In this document: piece after piece, positions 1 through 9,425 of the stretch
Layout of the letters: each line of letters starts with the position of its first letter
How positions within the stretch are numbered: the stretch's first letter is position 1
Origin: Tritrichomonas foetus
Taxonomy: Eukaryota; Parabasalia; Tritrichomonadida; Tritrichomonadidae
NCBI GenBank assembly: GCA_001839685.1
Contig: MLAK01000860.1
Coordinates: 62,001 to 126,000 of the forward strand
DNA: 64,000 bases
Direction of reading: 5' to 3'
Translations under genes and position numbers: made by a program
Notes under the pieces: model-generated
Seen by the model: the letters and a program-made list of their open reading frames with translations, nothing else
Told to the model about the DNA's origin: nothing
Databases searched by the model: none

Positions 1-6
1 AAAAAA

Positions 7-3000
7 ATGTCAGATTTTCCATCACATGTTCATGGCCTAGCAACAAGTGAAAATGGAGAAGCAATCGCGTTGGCTGTTGATGATCAATTTTGGATTTGGC
101 AGCAACTTCCAGAATATGAAAAAGGAATTGGATTTTGGTTAGATTTGACTTCTAATCAACGATTTTCAGTCGGCGTTGAATCAAATCATCCAATCTCACA
201 AAGTGGACGTGTTTATCATGGTTATATGAGACCTCAACAATATTTTACACTTCATCCTGTTTTAGCCCCCAATTTGCCACAAAATTCTGCAATTTCTTAT
301 CAAGATTTATGTATGTTTGATAATCCTGATGAAGGAAGAGGAATTTGCTGTTTAACTGCACTTTTACCACCATGTAAGCCATTTGATACTTTATATTTAT
401 TTAACTCAATCTGTACATTTAAAGGCTTTAAACCTGTTTTTCAAAGAGCTGATATTACTTTACCAGTTTTTGATGAAGCAAGCGGTCCGTGTGTTTGGTG
501 GTCACGAGATTGTAGACTGGCTGTTATTGCTGTAGGTAATAATTTAATCATAGTTACCAGATTTTTAAGACCTATTGCTATAATTCCATTAAATGAAATT
601 TTTGCTGGAAATGATCTTCTTGTTTCTGATGTTGCCTGGAGTTGTGGAGGACAGTTTTTCCTTTTAACATCAACCCAAGGTAAAATTGGAGCTGTTACTC
701 GCTCAGGTAAATCAATGAGACATTCAATCTGTCACTTAACTCCATTTAGTGATAAAAAAATACCGTTAATGATTTCAGGAGACTCAAAAGATCCTTCTTT
801 ATTCGTTGTTTATTCAAATGAAAAGTGGAGAGAATTAAAAATTGATATTTCAATGATTCCACAAACACTTGAAAATTTAATGTCACTTCATTTCCCACAA
901 AAATCGGTTTATCCTTACTGGGAACCGACAATCAAAGAAATTAAAGAAACTGGTTTTGTTGATATACCTAATTTAATCAAACTTTTATATTTAACAGATC
1001 TTTATAGAATTTGGCCTTATCAGTCTCCATTAAGATATCTTTTGTTTCAATTATTTGAAGCTGGTGTGAAAAATTTATTGAATACTAATCAAGATTTATA
1101 TGCATTTTTATTAATTCGGTGTATTTTAAGACTTACTGAGCTTCCTGTATCATCTTACCAAGTTATCATTGATAGACTAAAAGGCTCAAAATTAAAACGT
1201 GATAAGCTTTTACTAAAAATTATTCAAGATGAACTTGATAAAAAAGATTATGTTATATCAAAAACACCTTCAATTGGAAGTAACATTAAAATGTATGATC
1301 CAACAGAAGAAGATAAAGAGCAAATGATGGAATTGAAACAACCACATAATGGAAGAAATATAGATTTGTTTGCACTTGTGAAAGCTGTAAAGAATCTTTT
1401 GTATGCTTCAGAACTTGATCCTGAAATTTATGAAATTAATGTGAATTTGGCTCTTTTAATGGAAATTATGGTTCAATTTGGAAGGTTTGATCGTGCTATA
1501 TTATTGGCAAAGCATCCATCTATTGCTTCAGATCCAACTCAATTGTATCATCGTATTGCTTCCCTTCATCCTGATGAACCAGGCTTATTATTTAGAGCAA
1601 TGACAATTTGCATCAAAGCAGCACCAGATGATGAAATGAATATACGAGCTGTTTGTGTTAAAGCATTGACTAACATTCTTAAACAAAGAATTGCGGATTC
1701 AAGTCCAACTGCAGCAAGTGGAAGAACGAAATTATTATCTTCAATTATTATAATTGAAGAAGATCTTGAATTGATTGTTCCTGAAAATGTGAAACAACTT
1801 GATGATTTTGCAGTGATTCTTGGAATTGCATTTGCCGCTGCTCATTACCCAGCTTGTTCGAACTACTTTAATGGAAAATCAAATTTAATTCCTGAATATC
1901 TTCGCTATGCAGTTCGAGAACTTTTCAGTCTTGTTTGGTTCATTAGATGGCGGCATGCTGCGATTTTTGATACTGCTAAAACTGGTCATGCAAGCAATGC
2001 AACCTTAAGGCTTCTTGCTTTCCCAGAATTTGTGAATCAAAGAGCAGCAAGAGCACAGATTTACGCTGCTGGAGAAGCAATGTTTTCGCCTGATATTTAT
2101 GTACTGTACATGAATGGTGGATCATCACCGATGTATGAAAAAGATCCAATTTTTGTTGATTTTGCAGCAGAATGTTCAAACAGAATCACACCAAGAGCAC
2201 TTTCTAGAATTTCCGCAGCTGTTATGCAACTTTCAAATGCTGATGATGATATTCCAAGATCAGGAATCCTCTTTGCGACCATTATTTCACATATTATTCC
2301 ATGGTTGAGATGTGGAATTCCACGTGCTCTTTCTGGCTTCAAATGTAACGATGTTGTTCCAAACGAACTTTTGGAGTTCGAAGATTTCTCACTTCCACAG
2401 GCTCCACCACCTGAAATGAAAATAGAAACTAATGTTCTGTTTAATGACGGTGATATTTCCGAAGAAGAAGAAGTTATAGAACCTCCACCACCTCCACCAA
2501 AACCAAAACCAGTAATTCCACCTGAAGAATCATCTTCTGAAGGAGAATTTATTCCTGAACCTGAGCCAGAACCAGTTAAACCTAAAAGGAGGCCAACAAA
2601 GCACTCGCAAAAGCCGAAACCTAAACCAAAGCCGCATCATCGAAAGAAGCCTGTCAAAGATAACACACCATCTGGAGCACCACCACCACGTGGACCAAAG
2701 CTTAAACTTCTTTCTCTCGATCCAAATGCTGCACCACCAAGAACATCACCTGCACCGAATTTCAATTATCTCCCACCACAACCACAAGTTCCTCCCTACT
2801 TCATGCAACAGATGCCACAGAGACCATATAACCCAATCTGGGATTATGATCCATCTAAATGGGCACCGAAACCAAAAGAAAAGCCACCTCCACAGAAAGA
2901 AGATGTTCCTGTTCAAGCTCAAGTCGAAACCAAACCTGTTAAATCGAAACCATTAGTAATTATTTCATCCAAACAGAAACAGCCTAAGAAACCAGATGAT

Positions 3001-3555
3001 TTTACAATGTCATCAACATCATCATTATCTGATATTGCTGTTAGTGAACCAAGAAAAGGACCAATTCCTAATGTCGATCCATTCCCAATCGATGATGATC
3101 TTCATAACAGAATTGAAAAACTTTTAGATGAAGCAGAAAAATCACTCGATCCAAATGATTTACCTCCTCCCCCACAGTTCACACGCCCGTCAATGAAGCC
3201 AAAGCCTCCAAAGCCTAAGAAGGTTTATGCAGAACCATCCCCCGCATTTGAACCAGGTGGAAATATGAATGGAAATCCAAATGATTCACATATTCCAATA
3301 AATCAAGCACAATCACAAAGACAACCCGATTGGAGACCAAAATTGACATCAATTCGTGATCCACAAGTAATAGGTATCCAAGAAATCACACTAGAACAAT
3401 TCAGACAAGGTTCAATACCTTCAAGAACACAATTACAGGAAATTCGGCCGAATTCAGGATTGAGAGAAAATTCAGGACAACCAAGACCAGCCCCAGCAAC
3501 AACAACAACAACAACAAAGACATTTATTGCTTATCAAGAAAAAGAACAATATTAG
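7..3555 (+). CDS. Large WD40-like, helical and proline-rich protein, 1182 aa
   Basis: Function not assigned. The first 290 residues are beta-rich with WD-type strands (IWQQL, VAWSCGGQFFLLTS), consistent with one beta-propeller. Residues about 300-800 are mostly helical and could be an alpha-solenoid, an arrangement shared with IFT, COPI and CPLANE1-type proteins. From about residue 810 the chain is acidic, then very rich in Pro and Lys (PPPPPPKPKP, PKPKPKPHHRKK), and it ends with a short Thr run from an ACA trinucleotide repeat near 3500. The ATG lies only 6 bases from the window edge, so an upstream start cannot be excluded. The long intact frame and consistent codon use make it a real gene. 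A ciliary or trafficking scaffold is a guess from architecture only. Confidence 0.8.
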   Translation: MSDFPSHVHGLATSENGEAIALAVDDQFWIWQQLPEYEKGIGFWLDLTSNQRFSVGVESNHPISQSGRVYHGYMRPQQYFTLHPVLAPNLPQNSAISYQDLCMFDNPDEGRGICCLTALLPPCKPFDTLYLFNSICTFKGFKPVFQRADITLPVFDEASGPCVWWSRDCRLAVIAVGNNLIIVTRFLRPIAIIPLNEIFAGNDLLVSDVAWSCGGQFFLLTSTQGKIGAVTRSGKSMRHSICHLTPFSDKKIPLMISGDSKDPSLFVVYSNEKWRELKIDISMIPQTLENLMSLHFPQKSVYPYWEPTIKEIKETGFVDIPNLIKLLYLTDLYRIWPYQSPLRYLLFQLFEAGVKNLLNTNQDLYAFLLIRCILRLTELPVSSYQVIIDRLKGSKLKRDKLLLKIIQDELDKKDYVISKTPSIGSNIKMYDPTEEDKEQMMELKQPHNGRNIDLFALVKAVKNLLYASELDPEIYEINVNLALLMEIMVQFGRFDRAILLAKHPSIASDPTQLYHRIASLHPDEPGLLFRAMTICIKAAPDDEMNIRAVCVKALTNILKQRIADSSPTAASGRTKLLSSIIIIEEDLELIVPENVKQLDDFAVILGIAFAAAHYPACSNYFNGKSNLIPEYLRYAVRELFSLVWFIRWRHAAIFDTAKTGHASNATLRLLAFPEFVNQRAARAQIYAAGEAMFSPDIYVLYMNGGSSPMYEKDPIFVDFAAECSNRITPRALSRISAAVMQLSNADDDIPRSGILFATIISHIIPWLRCGIPRALSGFKCNDVVPNELLEFEDFSLPQAPPPEMKIETNVLFNDGDISEEEEVIEPPPPPPKPKPVIPPEESSSEGEFIPEPEPEPVKPKRRPTKHSQKPKPKPKPHHRKKPVKDNTPSGAPPPRGPKLKLLSLDPNAAPPRTSPAPNFNYLPPQPQVPPYFMQQMPQRPYNPIWDYDPSKWAPKPKEKPPPQKEDVPVQAQVETKPVKSKPLVIISSKQKQPKKPDDFTMSSTSSLSDIAVSEPRKGPIPNVDPFPIDDDLHNRIEKLLDEAEKSLDPNDLPPPPQFTRPSMKPKPPKPKKVYAEPSPAFEPGGNMNGNPNDSHIPINQAQSQRQPDWRPKLTSIRDPQVIGIQEITLEQFRQGSIPSRTQLQEIRPNSGLRENSGQPRPAPATTTTTTKTFIAYQEKEQY

Positions 3556-3782
3556 CTTTATTATATTCCATGTGTTTTTAATATAAAATTGTTTTTATAG
3601 GGTAACAAAATTTAATTTCTTATTTTTTTGATATTTTTCACTGAATATTTTTATCATGCTTCTTAATAACTAGTAAAGTATGTGTTAACTTGATGGGACG
3701 AAATCTTGTCATTCATGATGAAAATTGGTTGTTTTTAGTGAATATGGGAGATATTTTTCATATAACATTTCATATCGAAATC

Positions 3783-4016
3783 ATGGGAAATCAAAATTCT
3801 GCAAACACAGGCTTTGATGAAATGCTTCAGTGGATTACAGATCGAGCTTTCAGAGATACGACGATGGATTTTGGCTTAAGGCATTTAACAGACGACGAAA
3901 AGCATTCAATTGATTTAACGATTGTTCGAACGATGGAAACTAATCGGAGAATTGAAACGAAATTGCTAGCAATGGGTCTTGAAGACGAAAATATTTTGGA
4001 TGTTTTGAACTATTAA
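3783..4016 (+). CDS. Small protein with N-myristoylation-type start, 77 aa
   Basis: The protein starts MGNQNSAN, which fits an N-myristoylation signal (Gly2, Ser6). The rest is a helical, acidic chain ending in LAMGLEDENILDVLNY, where MGLEDE resembles one UBA-like helix turn, too short to call. The frame is open further upstream, but this ATG gives the myristoylation start and the upstream stretch looks non-coding. It follows the large gene on the same strand after about 230 bases. If real it is a membrane-anchored adaptor-type protein; no family recognised. Confidence 0.45.
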   Translation: MGNQNSANTGFDEMLQWITDRAFRDTTMDFGLRHLTDDEKHSIDLTIVRTMETNRRIETKLLAMGLEDENILDVLNY

Positions 4017-4164
4017 TAGAATGCAAATATTTAGGAGATATGATTTCGATGAAAAAAACATATCTCTTATCCACATAAAATGTATGATATTGCTATATTT
4101 GAATAAAAAATACAATAATTTTTGAATTTGATCATTTGAAATCCATGCTTTGTTATACAAAAAC

Positions 4165-4551
4165 ATGAATGAGAAAAGAAAAAGAATGAATGAGAGAAGA
4201 AAAAGAATGAATGAGAAAAGAAAAAGAATGAATGAGAGAAGAAAAAGAATGAATGAGAAAAGAAAAAGAATGAATGAGAAAAGAAAAAGAATGAATGAGA
4301 GAAGAAAAAGAATGAATGAGAAAAGAAAAAGAATGAATGAGAGAAGAAAAAGAATGAATGAGAAAAGAAAAAGAATGAATGAGAGAAGAAAAAGAATGAA
4401 TGAGAAAAGAAAAAGAATGAATGAGAGAAGAAAAAGAATGAATGAGAAAAGAAAAAGAATGAATGAGAGAAGAAAAAGTATGAATGAGAGAAGAAAAAGT
4501 ATGAATGAGAGAAGAAAAAGAATGAATGAGAGAAGAAAAAGAATGAATTAA
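4165..4551 (+). repeat. 21-bp minisatellite, 18 units, open in one frame
   Basis: Eighteen tandem 21-bp units run from 4165 to 4542, followed by two codons and a stop. Each unit reads MNEKRKR or MNERRKR in frame, and the AAA/AGA difference alternates regularly, giving a 42-bp higher-order period for most of the array. The last units drift to RRKS. The plus strand is almost pure purine apart from the ATG and AATG thymines. The open frame starts with ATG and would encode a 128-residue, strongly basic peptide. It lies between the 3' ends of two convergent genes, so it may be only a satellite that happens to be open. Confidence 0.9.
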
Positions 4552-4602
4552 AAAAAGTTTGAAATAAAAAAAAAATAATTACAAAATATTTACAGAATTA
4601 GT

Positions 4603-5556
4603 CTAGAAAGTTACATTTTCAAAAATTTTCATGTATACTTTTGTTTCAAGATATTTGATATAAAGATTTGGGCACTTTTTCATTATTTTGGATTTATCCA
4701 TTTTTTTGATATTTCCGTTTTTATCAATCACTTCAAAAACGTCATTATTTTTACTTACTATTGCTCTATATTTTTTCATTTCTAGTTTTTTCAACTTTTT
4801 TTCATATTTTTCTTTGGTGAGAACTCTTGATGGGTCCTGAACAACATATTCTCCTAATAAGTCATTTTCCAAAATGCTTGATTCACTTGGTTCGTCAATA
4901 GAATCCACAATAATTGCATGACTAGGATCTGGAGAATATTGCAAATCAGTGTCAGAATAATCGCTTGACATATATTTTTCATCTCTTATTCTTCTCCTTC
5001 TTTTTTTCTTGGGTGTTTCCTTTTTAATAGTTTTCCTATTTGATTTCTTTTTTTGATTATAACTTTTCTTCATTTTCTTTCGAGTTTTAGAAGAAGAATA
5101 TTCATCAGAACTCTCAGAAATTTCACTTTCATTTGATGACGAAATTTCTGATTCAGAATCATTTTTGAATTGTGCCTCTTCAGCAAAAGGAGAGTCAGAT
5201 AATGAATCACTATTAGAAATTATTTTATATTCTTCACTACTTGAGGAGCATTTATCCAAATTCCTATTGTCATTATTTTGTTTCGAATCTTTTCTTGGTC
5301 TTCCTCTTGGTCTTGATGATTTTGATGAACTTTTCGATTGCTTCATTGCTTCTTTTAATTTTAAGTAATCTTCGAGTGCTTGTTGTGCGTTTTCGAGTGT
5401 AGATTCATCTTGCCATGTATTGTCGGAGTCTGAATAGCCCTCCCATCGTACTAAATATTCGTGGCGGCCATTTCTAATTCTATCGTTGATGATTTCTTTG
5501 ATTACATAAACAGCGTCCTCTTCCTCTTCATCTTCAAGTTCACTTGACGAACTCAT
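4603..5556 (-). CDS. HP1-like chromodomain protein with AT-hook, 317 aa
   Basis: Predicted reader of methylated histone tails in heterochromatin. A chromodomain spans about residues 15-67, with the aromatic cage positions visible as Y17, W38 and Y41 (YLVRWEGY). An AT-hook (RPRGRPRK, residues 82-89) follows, then a long Ser/Asp/Lys-rich linker with a basic KKKRRRR stretch. The last 70 residues end in KKCPNLYIKYLETKVYM, which matches the end of the chromoshadow domain of HP1 (typically KCPQ-x-VI-x-FYE). The start is the ATG before SSSSELED; the frame stays open for eight more codons upstream but only to a TTG. It is divergent from the coiled-coil gene at 5708 and shares a 150-base promoter region with it. 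Confidence 0.85.
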   Translation of the reverse strand: MSSSSELEDEEEEDAVYVIKEIINDRIRNGRHEYLVRWEGYSDSDNTWQDESTLENAQQALEDYLKLKEAMKQSKSSSKSSRPRGRPRKDSKQNNDNRNLDKCSSSSEEYKIISNSDSLSDSPFAEEAQFKNDSESEISSSNESEISESSDEYSSSKTRKKMKKSYNQKKKSNRKTIKKETPKKKRRRRIRDEKYMSSDYSDTDLQYSPDPSHAIIVDSIDEPSESSILENDLLGEYVVQDPSRVLTKEKYEKKLKKLEMKKYRAIVSKNNDVFEVIDKNGNIKKMDKSKIMKKCPNLYIKYLETKVYMKIFENVTF

Positions 5557-5586
5557 GACGATAAGAGTATTTCTACTCAATGATTC

Positions 5587-5627
5587 AACTTTTTCAGTAT
5601 TTTTGCATATGTCATACAGAAAAAGTT
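5587..5627. promoter_or_regulatory. Inverted AACTTTTTC/GAAAAAGTT pair in divergent promoter
   Basis: Between the divergent starts at 5556 and 5708 there is AACTTTTTCAGTA (5587-5599) and, inverted, TACAGAAAAAGTT (5615-5627), matching at 12 of 13 positions. The same 8-9 base core lies shortly upstream of many genes in this window, so a promoter role for both genes is inferred. Confidence 0.4.
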
Positions 5628-5707
5628 TGTCGCGTTATATTTTTTTCAATTAATTTCGATCGTCGTCTCATCTAAACGTACTTTTCGAAATCATAAAATT
5701 TCGAGTG

Positions 5708-6571
5708 ATGTATTCATTGCAGGAAGAAGATCAAAGCTCATATGATTTGTCCTCACATGCCTCAGATGATGACCTATCCGATTCATCGTTATCTGAAAAC
5801 TTTATAAAAAAATGGCCAGATACGTATTTCAAGACCGTTCAATTTGTTAAAGACACCGAAATTGACATCAAACGCTATCGACTTGAACGAAGCAATAATG
5901 AAATGGAAGCTGAATTGATCGATCGAGAAATCGAATTGCAAAATGAAATCGGAGAAATAACAACAGAACTCACAAATTTAAGACTGCAATTGACTCAACT
6001 CGAAGTTGAAATGGGAAACATCAAAGATCAGCGATCATCAGATTTAATAAATATCCGCACATCCTTGGCAAGTCAACTTAGAAAGTACCAACCTATTTTA
6101 TCTGACTCAGAACATACCATTTACCAACTCCAAGAAGCAATCGAAGCTCAAAGAGATAACCATGAAAGAAATAAAGAAATTTACGAAATTTCAAAATCAG
6201 ATGAAGAAAAAGCCCTTGATTTTGAAATTGAAAGACTCCAGACAGAGATTGAAAATGTCCGAAAGTCTACAATGAGTCTCGTCGAAAGCAGGGATGCAGA
6301 TAGCACTGATGCAGAAACAACAATTGAACTACTAAATGCTGAAATCATGAATGTAAAATCAGACTCAGATAACCTTCAGATTCAGAAACAGCAAATTCAA
6401 AGAAACTTGGCGGAAATGAAAGCCGAGTTGATTATTGCAGAAGAAACATCTACTGCTTTACAAAGTCAAATAAAGAAAAATTCTCAACTTCGTGCAAAAA
6501 TGAAAGGTGTAATTGATCGAGTGAGATTAACTAACTGGAAAGCAAAAAATGAAAACTTTCAATTTGTGTAA
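5708..6571 (+). CDS. Coiled-coil protein, 287 aa
   Basis: After an acidic, Ser-rich head (residues 1-40) nearly the whole protein is a heptad-patterned coiled coil rich in Glu, Gln, Lys, Ile and Leu (from about residue 50 to the end). The motif KKWPDTYFKTVQFVKDTEIDIK at the junction is the only globular-looking piece. No enzymatic motif is visible. It is divergent from the HP1-like gene. The ATG at 5708 is preferred; a GTG one codon earlier is not needed. Structural or cytoskeletal role is likely but unproven. Confidence 0.75.
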   Translation: MYSLQEEDQSSYDLSSHASDDDLSDSSLSENFIKKWPDTYFKTVQFVKDTEIDIKRYRLERSNNEMEAELIDREIELQNEIGEITTELTNLRLQLTQLEVEMGNIKDQRSSDLINIRTSLASQLRKYQPILSDSEHTIYQLQEAIEAQRDNHERNKEIYEISKSDEEKALDFEIERLQTEIENVRKSTMSLVESRDADSTDAETTIELLNAEIMNVKSDSDNLQIQKQQIQRNLAEMKAELIIAEETSTALQSQIKKNSQLRAKMKGVIDRVRLTNWKAKNENFQFV

Positions 6572-7522
6572 AATGATAATAATCAAGTAAATCTAAATTC
6601 GACTACAAAGGATGCAGACATTTTTAAATTGTAAGTAAAAACCTATTTTTTCATTCTTTTTGTAATTTGATATATTTTTTAGATGATTCTCGTATTCTTC
6701 CACAAAAAAATACTACATGAAAATCATTGCGGTTTAAATTTGTCTGGTGAGTGCACTCGAATATGAAATTTTTTGTAGAAGAAAACGAGAATTGTTACAC
6801 ATACTTCATTAATTAACTTGTGGTCTAATACATAAACAAAATTATGCTTGATTGATTTATTCTATAAAAACACTGGAATGTGAAATTATTAAGTTCAACA
6901 ATATCATTCAATGTAAGTAGATGGACCATCACATAATATCTGCTCTAGTTTTGTCATTTGTATTTTATATATCTATAACATGAACATTAAATATAAACTC
7001 ATGAAACTTTTTGTAAAATTGGATTCATCAAGGTTAATGAGATGAGAAATATGTAATGATTAGGAATGAATCAATCGATTAGTTAAAATTGTATTCATAA
7101 GAAAGCTACAATAGGAAAAGAATAATTATGTTTAATTTATATTACATTGTTATTACCAATACTAATGAATCATATGCCAATCTATTGTTTCTATCTTTAA
7201 CATTTTCTTTTCATGATCTATCAAGATAAACGTGAATTAGGAAAATGTATGTTGTTCATGTGTGATAATCAACTGAAATTTCATGATGTATAGACTTTTT
7301 CAATTAATACTAATTGATAAAATGATAAAATTCGCTTTATTTGAATATATTCACAGATTTTGAATTAACTGGTCGTAAATTTTTTAACAAAAGCTAAATG
7401 CATATTTCTTTCTGTGGAAAATCAATATCAAATATTGAAGAGAAATTTCTAAGCAAAAGATTTTGTTAACTCTTTGAGAACTCATAAATTTGTGACTATT
7501 CAAAACTGTATGGGAATAACTA
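6572..7522. other. Intergenic, no gene seen
   Basis: Very AT-rich 950-base stretch between a coiled-coil gene and the CAP-like gene. Only short open frames without coding character, and no repeat or RNA gene recognised. Confidence 0.6.
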
Positions 7523-8800
7523 ATGATCAATCCGCAGCTTTGTGAACCTGAAATAATTATAAAACGAATCTTTGAAATGATAAATGGAATTAGAACAGAA
7601 TATGGTTTAAACACACTATATTTCTCAAATGATCTATCTTTTATTGCAAGTGAATTTGCTATTAATATATCTACAAATAAAGAGCCATTTGATCATTCCG
7701 GGTTTACTAGGAGGCATCTACAATCACCAAAAGCATATACATTTACAGAACTAATTTCTGAAATTAAAAATTCTTCAGACCCTGCACAATATGCAGTCAC
7801 GAAGTGGATTTCAAACTCTATTTATTGCAATAGAATAACATCAATTTGTACCGATATTGGAATAGGGATAGCTGAATCAGAATGTGGTTCATTGTATATA
7901 ACTGCACTTTTTGCTACATTTAAAGACAAATATTCATCAGCGGATAATCTTTTAATCGCTTATCGTTACGTTAATATCTTACGGAAAGAGAATAATGTGA
8001 ACCCCTTGACAGTGTCTTTTATCGCAACATCTCATTTAAGATCTCTTGGGAAAGACTTGGTTTTTGGAATTACCTCATGTAAGGCAAAATCTCTCTTTGA
8101 AAATTGCACATGCAACAAAGCCAGCTACATAATTGAGATATTTGAGATCGAATATAATGATGATGCGATATCAATATTTTTAAAGAAGCTGAATGAAAAA
8201 GAAAATTTAAAAAAAATCTCATGTAAAAATTATACAGAAATGGCATTTTACATTGGTAGTTATGAAAATAACAAAATCATGGGATGTTTAATCCTAGGTG
8301 AATCAATAATTGAGAATCCTATCATTCCCTCACTATACATTCGCTACCCTAATGAGTATACATGTATGATTTTGATGAATGAATATTTAGGAACACATAA
8401 TTTGTGTTCTTTAATGTTATCAAAGCAACTTTGTCACGCATCAAAGAGCAACTCTGATAAAATTAAGAGCAGAAAGATTCAGCTACAAATATACTCACTC
8501 ACAAAAAAAATGAAGAAGATTTTACCAAATTCTTCACTAAAATTAGGATGTTGCTCATTTCCTATGTCTACTCATCCTGAAAGGGAACTCTTTTTAATAT
8601 GGATTTCAAACAAAAAGTACAGAACACAATTTCTTCACATTCAAAACAAGCAGATTGGTGTAGGGATTTCAGGTTTCAATAAAGAAATATGTTATGCAAC
8701 ATGGATTGTTGGAACAAAAAATAGTAACTTGGATTCTTTTTCCGAAAATGTTGAGAGAAAAAATGTTCTTTATGAAAAAATTTCTGATGGAGAAGATTAG
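7523..8800 (+). CDS. Three degenerate CAP/SCP (YkwD-like) domains, 425 aa
   Basis: Residues 8-135 follow the CAP pattern: IFEMINGIRTEYGLNTL, SFIASEFA, FDHSGFTRR, DPAQYAVTKWISNSIYCNRI, TDIGIGIAES and SLYITALFA. The same order recurs weakly in 145-265 (AYRYVNILRKENNVNPL to MAFYIGS and MGCLILG) and again in 285-405 (MILMNEYLGTHNL, then FLIWISNKKYRTQFL, IGVGISG and YATWIVG). There is no signal peptide or membrane segment, although CAP proteins are usually secreted. The active-site His of copy 1 (FDHSGF) is kept, but copies 2 and 3 have lost theirs. Family assignment rests on motif order, not on a search. Function could be lipid or sterol binding, or a cytoplasmic scaffold. Confidence 0.6.
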   Translation: MINPQLCEPEIIIKRIFEMINGIRTEYGLNTLYFSNDLSFIASEFAINISTNKEPFDHSGFTRRHLQSPKAYTFTELISEIKNSSDPAQYAVTKWISNSIYCNRITSICTDIGIGIAESECGSLYITALFATFKDKYSSADNLLIAYRYVNILRKENNVNPLTVSFIATSHLRSLGKDLVFGITSCKAKSLFENCTCNKASYIIEIFEIEYNDDAISIFLKKLNEKENLKKISCKNYTEMAFYIGSYENNKIMGCLILGESIIENPIIPSLYIRYPNEYTCMILMNEYLGTHNLCSLMLSKQLCHASKSNSDKIKSRKIQLQIYSLTKKMKKILPNSSLKLGCCSFPMSTHPERELFLIWISNKKYRTQFLHIQNKQIGVGISGFNKEICYATWIVGTKNSNLDSFSENVERKNVLYEKISDGED

Positions 8801-9425
8801 AACTAAGGAAAAGGAATGATTATTCTTATCTTTATTATCAGCCTTTTTATTGAATAGGAGATAGTGTTCGTAATAATCCATCAAATAGCCCTAAGAAACA
8901 GGACCTTGTCCTTTCTATCAGTTACTTCATTGATAGAAGCATTTGGGAATGTCGGACACCATTAACACCTGATACTGAAAACAGAATGGGGAAAAAAATT
9001 AATATTTTAAATAAAATTTTACCACACAACATCAAATCCATTAAACACCTATTTTCTTCATGAAATAAGAAACTAAACATCCGAAATTTTCATTGTCAAA
9101 AATGAAGATTTTCTATAAATTTGTTTTTCCAGGAACGCTTATATTTCTCAACTTTATCCCAAAAAAAACATGACATAAAATAATTCCATTTGATTGTAGA
9201 ATTATTCGGAATAAAGTGAGGTTATCGTCAAATAAAAGAAATGTTAAATGAGTGTTCTTTTTCAATTTAAAATTCACATCCATTTTTGTGAGTTACCGAT
9301 CTTTTTGAAATAGGGGTAAATCGATCATCTTAAGAATTTGTGTAATATTGAAAATACAAAATCATTCAAAATGATGTATAACCGTTAGTTCGAGATGATA
9401 TGAACACGAAAGGTCACATCATTTA
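8801..9425. other. Intergenic with two adjacent short hairpins
   Basis: No gene seen. At 8900-8938 two perfect small hairpins sit side by side: AGGAC (8900-8904) with GTCCT (8908-8912), and TTCTATCA (8913-8920) with TGATAGAA (8931-8938). Their surroundings are a little richer in GC than the rest of the gap. An Inr-like TCATTTA directly precedes the ATG of the calcium pump. Confidence 0.4.

Noticed and set aside
3690..3782. Longer start for the small protein at 3783
   Set aside because: The added residues are hydrophobic and non-coding in look and the first codon would be TTG (an ATG follows one codon later).
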